The notes under the pieces are model-generated. The model was not told the origin of the DNA. It searched no databases and saw only the letters and a program-made list of their open reading frames with translations. Positions 7,069 to 9,727 of a stretch of 9,727 nucleotides of DNA are shown in pieces (within the stretch, counting starts at the first letter, position 1; every line of letters begins with the position of its first letter). This DNA is from an uncultured Mycoplasmatota bacterium (GTDB lineage: Bacteria > Bacillota_I > Bacilli_A > RF39 > UBA660). Both the position numbers and the translations under genes were made by a program. The stretch lies in contig USRP01000031.1 in the NCBI GenBank assembly GCA_900557185.1, positions 1 through 9,727 of the forward strand, in the 5' to 3' direction.

Positions 7069-7554
7069 ATGAATAACTATGTAAATTATAATGAATGTGA
7101 AAGTAATTCATATTCAGAAAGTACTATGGATTTTGCACAATCACGTTGGAATCCAGGTGTTTATAATGGAGAGTTTGCTTCCGTAGAAGATATAAATGAA
7201 GACCGCATGCCAAAACTATATAGTCCTTATGAAGGATATGTAAGAGGAAATTTATTCCCATCACTATATCAAGGATATAAGAATATAAAACCTTCTATGA
7301 AAGAAACAAATAATCAACAACAAGAATTACTATCTTATATTGGTGCATATGCTTTTGCTGCACACGAATTAAACCTATATTTAGATAATTATCCAACAGA
7401 TCGTGAAGCTGTAAAGCAGTACAAAAAGTTTCAAGAAGAAGCTTCAAAAGCCATCAAGGAATATGAAAGAATGTATGGACCATTAACTGTTACTGGTGTT
7501 ACTGCTCAAGATTGGACTTGGGTAAATGAACCATGGCCATGGGAAAATAATTAA
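7069..7554 (+). CDS. Spore-coat protein: CotJA-like and CotJB-like regions fused
   Basis: A 161-residue protein with two known spore-coat halves in one chain. Residues about 35-75 carry a CotJA-type block (LYSPYEGYVRGNLFPSLY, 50-67). Residues about 80-160 carry CotJB features: a helical stretch with ELNLYLDNYPTD (100-111), YGPLTV (136-141) and the Trp/Pro-rich tail WVNEPWPWE (151-159). In B. subtilis CotJA and CotJB are separate small coat proteins encoded with CotJC. The Asn/Tyr/Ser-rich N-terminal 30 residues are unfamiliar. Starts at 7045, 7066 and 7069 are in frame. I choose 7069 because AGGGGG (7057-7062) is then 6 bases upstream, the same geometry as in cotJC. The next gene begins 11 bases after the stop, so both form one operon. 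Confidence 0.85.
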   Translation: MNNYVNYNECESNSYSESTMDFAQSRWNPGVYNGEFASVEDINEDRMPKLYSPYEGYVRGNLFPSLYQGYKNIKPSMKETNNQQQELLSYIGAYAFAAHELNLYLDNYPTDREAVKQYKKFQEEASKAIKEYERMYGPLTVTGVTAQDWTWVNEPWPWENN

Positions 7555-7565
7555 GGGGGTTATTT

Positions 7566-8126
7566 ATGTTTGCATATCAAAAAAGATTACAATTTCCAAT
7601 TAATATTAAAAAGAAAGATTTAAAAATGGCGAAATACTTGCTATCACAATACGGTGGTCCATATGGAGAATTGGCAGCTAGCTTGCAGTATTTAAATCAA
7701 CGTTTTACTATGCCTGATGGTAGAGGGAAAGCATTGCTTACCGATATTGGTACAGAAGAATTAGGGCATATTGAAATGATTTGTACTATGGTACAACAAT
7801 TAATGAAAGGTGCGACAATAAAGGAATTAAGAGATGCTGGATTGGGTGGACATTATGCACAATTTGATCACGCGCTATATCCAACAGATGCTAGTGGAGT
7901 ACCATTCACAATTACATATACACAGACAACAGGAGATGTAATTGCTGATTTAGAGAGCAATATGGCAGCAGAGCAAAGAGCACGTGCAACGTATGAACAC
8001 TTGATGGATTTAACCGATGATAAAGATGTATTAGAACCATTATCTTTTTTAAGACAAAGAGAAATTGTACATTATGCTAGATTTAAAGAATTAAGAGATA
8101 TTTATAAAAAAGAAATGAAAAGATAG
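7566..8126 (+). CDS. cotJC: Spore-coat protein CotJC, manganese-catalase family
   Basis: A 186-residue ferritin-fold, dimanganese-catalase-like protein of the inner spore coat. Ligand positions for two metals are all present: E35, E65 and H68 (EELGHIE), then E136 (AAEQRAR), E166 and H169 (REIVHYAR), so catalase-type activity is possible. The length is normal for CotJC and shorter than full vegetative Mn-catalases. AAGGGGG (7553-7559) overlaps the TAA of the upstream gene and lies 6 bases before ATG 7566, pointing to coupled translation. A terminator follows, so the operon has two genes rather than the three cistrons cotJA-cotJB-cotJC. Expression in the mother cell under sigma-E is expected from the family, not shown here. 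Confidence 0.95.
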   Translation: MFAYQKRLQFPINIKKKDLKMAKYLLSQYGGPYGELAASLQYLNQRFTMPDGRGKALLTDIGTEELGHIEMICTMVQQLMKGATIKELRDAGLGGHYAQFDHALYPTDASGVPFTITYTQTTGDVIADLESNMAAEQRARATYEHLMDLTDDKDVLEPLSFLRQREIVHYARFKELRDIYKKEMKR

Positions 8127-8131
8127 ATAAA

Positions 8132-8157
8132 ATGCAGACTTTGGGTCTGCGTTTTTT
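8132..8157 (+). terminator. Intrinsic terminator of the cotJ operon
   Basis: GCAGAC (8134-8139) pairs with GTCTGC (8145-8150) around TTTGG; a T-G and an A-T pair extend the stem outward, and T fills 8152-8157. This is the most GC-rich hairpin in the window. Confidence 0.9.
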
Positions 8158-8173
8158 GTTGATTAAATTTTTC

Positions 8174-8193
8174 AAGTAAAAGAATATTTACTT
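8174..8193. repeat. Inverted repeat upstream of the lipoprotein gene
   Basis: AAGTAAA (8174-8180) and TTTACTT (8187-8193) are exact inverse copies around a 6-base centre, followed by a T-rich run to 8202. It could be a weak second terminator or an operator; the all-AT stem argues against strong termination. Confidence 0.35.
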
Positions 8194-8210
8194 TCTTTTT
8201 TTGCATATTA
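8182..8210 (+). promoter_or_regulatory. Possible forespore-type (sigma-F/G) promoter
   Basis: GAATA (8182-8186), a 17-base spacer and CATATTA (8204-8210) resemble the GnATA / CATnnTA pattern of sigma-F/G promoters. No good sigma-A promoter is visible for this gene. The predicted start (about 8217) would fall at the ribosome site (8216-8221), so this stays weak. Confidence 0.22.
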
Positions 8211-8228
8211 AAAATGAGGTGAGAAATC

Positions 8229-8966
8229 ATGAGAAAATATATATTAATCGGTTCTGTTGTAATTATCTTAAGTGTGATTACAGCTTGTGTTGGACAAACA
8301 ACTAATTTAGTATTGAAAGATATTACTGGGATTCGTTATAAAGATAATCAAGTGCATGAAAAAGATTTTAATCAAATAGAAAAACTGATTTCTCAAATTA
8401 AATTTCAAAAAATAAAAATGAAAGTACAAGATGATCGCAATATTTTAATTACAACCAAAGATAATATTTATCACTTTGAAATAGGTGATAATTACCGTAT
8501 GAAATATACGATTAATGAGGTGTCCTACTATTCGAAAGATGAGGGGCATATTAAGGATTTATTGGATTATTTAGAGGGATTGCCTGGTAAATATGAATCA
8601 CAGGCATATTATTATGCGAAAATAGATGAGAAATACGAGAAGAAAAAGGATGATGTGTTTATAAAAATGGAAACCGATGGAGAACATGAAACACAAGTTG
8701 TAATTGAAGCCAAAGAAGATATTTATCAATTAAGAGTACATGAGATTGAATATGATAAGGAGACAGAGAGTTATCAAGATATAAATCTTGTGAAGGAAGC
8801 CGAGAAAGTGAAAGCAGGAAAACAAATTGTGGTTAAAGGGAAGGTTAGTAATGTTCTAATGTGGAGAATTGAAATCGAAAATCAATACGGTTATAAGACG
8901 ACTTTCCTACCATATTATGATGAAACAAAAAAAGAAGTTATGTTGAAAAGAGAGATGAATACATAG
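8229..8966 (+). CDS. Lipoprotein of unknown function
   Basis: A 245-residue protein I do not recognise. It starts MRKY, has a hydrophobic segment (5-17) and then the lipobox ITAC with Cys20, so signal peptidase II should cut before C20 and anchor the mature protein in the membrane, facing outward. The rest is charged, rich in Lys/Glu/Asp/Tyr, with alternating beta-like stretches such as NILITTKDNIYHFEI and QVVIEAKEDIYQLRV, suggesting repeated beta modules; no catalytic motif or further Cys is seen. GAGGTG at 8216-8221 lies 7 bases before ATG 8229. It is monocistronic, between the cotJ terminator and its own. A sporulation role is only suggested by position and a weak forespore-like promoter. 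Confidence 0.82.
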   Translation: MRKYILIGSVVIILSVITACVGQTTNLVLKDITGIRYKDNQVHEKDFNQIEKLISQIKFQKIKMKVQDDRNILITTKDNIYHFEIGDNYRMKYTINEVSYYSKDEGHIKDLLDYLEGLPGKYESQAYYYAKIDEKYEKKKDDVFIKMETDGEHETQVVIEAKEDIYQLRVHEIEYDKETESYQDINLVKEAEKVKAGKQIVVKGKVSNVLMWRIEIENQYGYKTTFLPYYDETKKEVMLKREMNT

Positions 8967-8980
8967 CTTCTTTTTGTTTG
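8929..8980 (+). terminator. Terminator hairpin overlapping the end of the lipoprotein gene
   Basis: A 14-bp stem with one T-G pair, AAAAAGAAGTTATG (8929-8942) with CATAGCTTCTTTTT (8962-8975), and a 19-base loop. The 5' arm and loop are coding sequence and the stop TAG (8964-8966) is in the 3' arm. The T tract is short and interrupted by G at 8976. Confidence 0.55.
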
Positions 8981-9059
8981 TCAATAATCAAAAATAAAGT
9001 ATATGTTTAGTTTTTGGGTATAAAAATGCATGTTATTATTGTATTTTTAGAAAAAATAC

Positions 9060-9088
9060 TTGCGAAAATAGAGTATTACTGATAAAAT
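9060..9088 (+). promoter_or_regulatory. tRNA-His promoter
   Basis: TTGCGA (9060-9065), a 17-base spacer and TAAAAT (9083-9088), with TG at 9080-9081 giving an extended -10. The predicted start near 9095 leaves about 13 bases of 5' leader for RNase P to remove. Confidence 0.7.
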
Positions 9089-9107
9089 AGTATTTGTCAA
9101 ATGACAT

Positions 9108-9184
9108 GGCGGTATTGGTGAAGTGGTTAACACGGCTGACTGTGACTCAGTTATGCATCGGTTCGAATCCGATATACCGCCCCA
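9108..9184 (+). tRNA. tRNA-His (anticodon GTG)
   Basis: A complete cloverleaf. The acceptor GCGGTAT (9109-9115) pairs with ATACCGC (9174-9180). G at 9108 is the histidine-specific extra G-1 and faces discriminator C73 (9181), followed by an encoded CCA (9182-9184). The anticodon stem is GCTGA/TCAGT around loop CTGTGAC with anticodon GTG; the T arm is ATCGG-TTCGAAT-CCGAT. The D stem shows three clear pairs (GTG/CAC). It stands alone, with its own promoter and terminator. Confidence 0.97.
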
Positions 9185-9194
9185 TTGAAAAAGC

Positions 9195-9219
9195 AACTAG
9201 GAGATAATCCTAGTTTTTT
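9195..9219 (+). terminator. Intrinsic terminator of tRNA-His
   Basis: A perfect 8-bp stem, AACTAGGA (9195-9202) with TCCTAGTT (9208-9215), loop GATAA, and T through 9219. Confidence 0.88.
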
Positions 9220-9220
9220 G

Positions 9221-9245
9221 TATGTTTTAAAGTTGAAAAAACATA
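9221..9245. repeat. Short inverted repeat after the tRNA terminator
   Basis: TATGTTTT (9221-9228) and AAAACATA (9238-9245) are inverse copies around 9 bases. A second, perfect 12-base palindrome AAAAAGCTTTTT lies at 9274-9285. Both are in the 172-base gap before the Fic-like gene; chance is possible in such AT-rich DNA. Confidence 0.3.
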
Positions 9246-9298
9246 GAAATAATGAGAAATTTTATTATATTTGAAAAAGCTTTTTGCAACTTTGTTAA

Positions 9299-9328
9299 TT
9301 TACTATTTAGTATGATACATGTTATAAT
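9299..9328 (+). promoter_or_regulatory. Promoter of the Fic-like gene, with overlapping dyad element
   Basis: TTTACT (9299-9304), an 18-base spacer and a perfect TATAAT (9323-9328) with TG at 9320-9321 (extended -10). The 13 bases at 9313-9325 are the inverse of 229-241 in the Nudix leader, and here they overlap the -10, a position suited to repression. Confidence 0.65.
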
Positions 9329-9356
9329 AATGAAAGAAAATGTTAGGTGAAGTTAT

Positions 9357-9727
9357 ATGAGTGAAAAAGATTTAGATTCTAGTATGAATCCATATCAAGA
9401 AAAACAAAAGCCTAAGGGGTATATAAAACAATTACAATGGGATATGGCGATCGGATTACAACAAGTAGATAATTTAAAACCATCTAAATATCTTGAACAG
9501 ATTAGTGAAAAAAATATTTTAGGTGAATTAACAATCAAAGAAGTAGAACAAAGTTTAAGAGAATATTACACCGCAAAAAAAGAACAGAAAGATATTAATC
9601 ATAATGAATTAGAATGTGATTTTGTATCTATGAGAATTGTAGAATTACTAAATCAAGATAATTTTGAATTATCAGTAGATTATCTAAAGTACATTCATAA
9701 ATATTTATTTCAAGATGTTTATGAATT
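9357..9727 (+). CDS. Probable Fic-family protein, N-terminal part (cut by window edge)
   Basis: The frame from ATG 9357 stays open for 123 codons to the edge. AGGTGA (9345-9350) lies 6-7 bases upstream. Residues 26-75 (LQWDMAIGLQQVDNLKPSKY, then EKNILGELTIKEVEQSLREYY) look like the helical VbhA-type antitoxin region found at the N-terminus of some Fic proteins. Residues 90-123 (VSMRIVELL, then YLKYIHKYLFQDVYE) look like the start of the Fic/DOC fold. Fic enzymes transfer AMP to target proteins, and the N-terminal helix normally blocks ATP placement through a conserved glutamate. Here the expected xxLEG position reads NILG, so the inhibitory Glu is not obvious. The catalytic HxFx(D/E)GNGRxxR motif lies beyond the window, so activity cannot be judged. 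Confidence 0.72.
   Translation, partial: MSEKDLDSSMNPYQEKQKPKGYIKQLQWDMAIGLQQVDNLKPSKYLEQISEKNILGELTIKEVEQSLREYYTAKKEQKDINHNELECDFVSMRIVELLNQDNFELSVDYLKYIHKYLFQDVYE

Noticed and set aside
1..9727. TGA reassigned or unused, because all ten visible stop codons are TAA or TAG.
   Set aside because: Ten genes are too few, TGA stops are rare in AT-rich genomes, and in-frame Trp codons checked are TGG; chance explains it.
1..9727. CRISPR array, insertion sequence or prophage segment.
   Set aside because: No regularly spaced direct repeats, transposase or integrase motifs, or long terminal inverted repeats were seen on either strand.

Overview
The window reads as chromosomal DNA of a low-GC, endospore-forming (or formerly spore-forming) member of the Bacillota. 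The reasons are strongly AT-rich coding sequence, AGGAGG-type ribosome binding sites, sigma-A-like promoters, dense U-tract terminators, and a cotJ spore-coat cluster. Every in-frame tryptophan I checked is TGG and no gene needs TGA read-through, so the standard bacterial code fits. I cannot place it in a genus; a gut Erysipelotrichia-like or neighbouring Bacilli lineage is a guess from style only.

Layout. The left edge holds the C-terminal end of an unidentified gene (1-173), then a Nudix hydrolase (254-709) whose leader carries a perfect dyad. Four single-gene units follow on the + strand: the translational GTPase TypA/BipA (start corrected to 844), a single-pass membrane protein of unknown function (start corrected to 2706), a UcpA-type short-chain dehydrogenase (GTG start at 3459), and an ABC-F ATPase (4315-5931). 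The ABC-F gene converges on a D-Ala-D-Ala-type ligase on the - strand (TTG start at 6950); the two stop codons are 5 bp apart within one shared terminator hairpin. Divergent from the ligase is a two-gene spore-coat operon: a single protein joining CotJA-like and CotJB-like parts, then CotJC, a manganese-catalase-family protein with all expected metal ligands. A lipoprotein of unknown function follows, then tRNA-His(GTG) with encoded G-1 and CCA, and finally the N-terminal 123 codons of a probable Fic-family protein with a VbhA-like N-terminal region, cut by the window edge.

How it works together. This is mostly a string of independently transcribed housekeeping and stress genes, not one pathway. 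TypA and ABC-F both act on ribosomes, the ligase makes a peptidoglycan dipeptide precursor, and the cotJ pair belongs to the mother-cell coat programme. The striking regulatory style is compactness: a terminator hairpin often begins at or inside the end of a gene and is followed within a few bases by an extended -10 (TGn) promoter for the next gene. No stretch over 300 bases lacks a gene. I saw no CRISPR array, transposase or prophage gene, and no clear novel multi-gene system; the best leads are the CotJA-CotJB fusion, the Fic protein next to tRNA-His, the shared dyad element and the terminator-promoter junctions.
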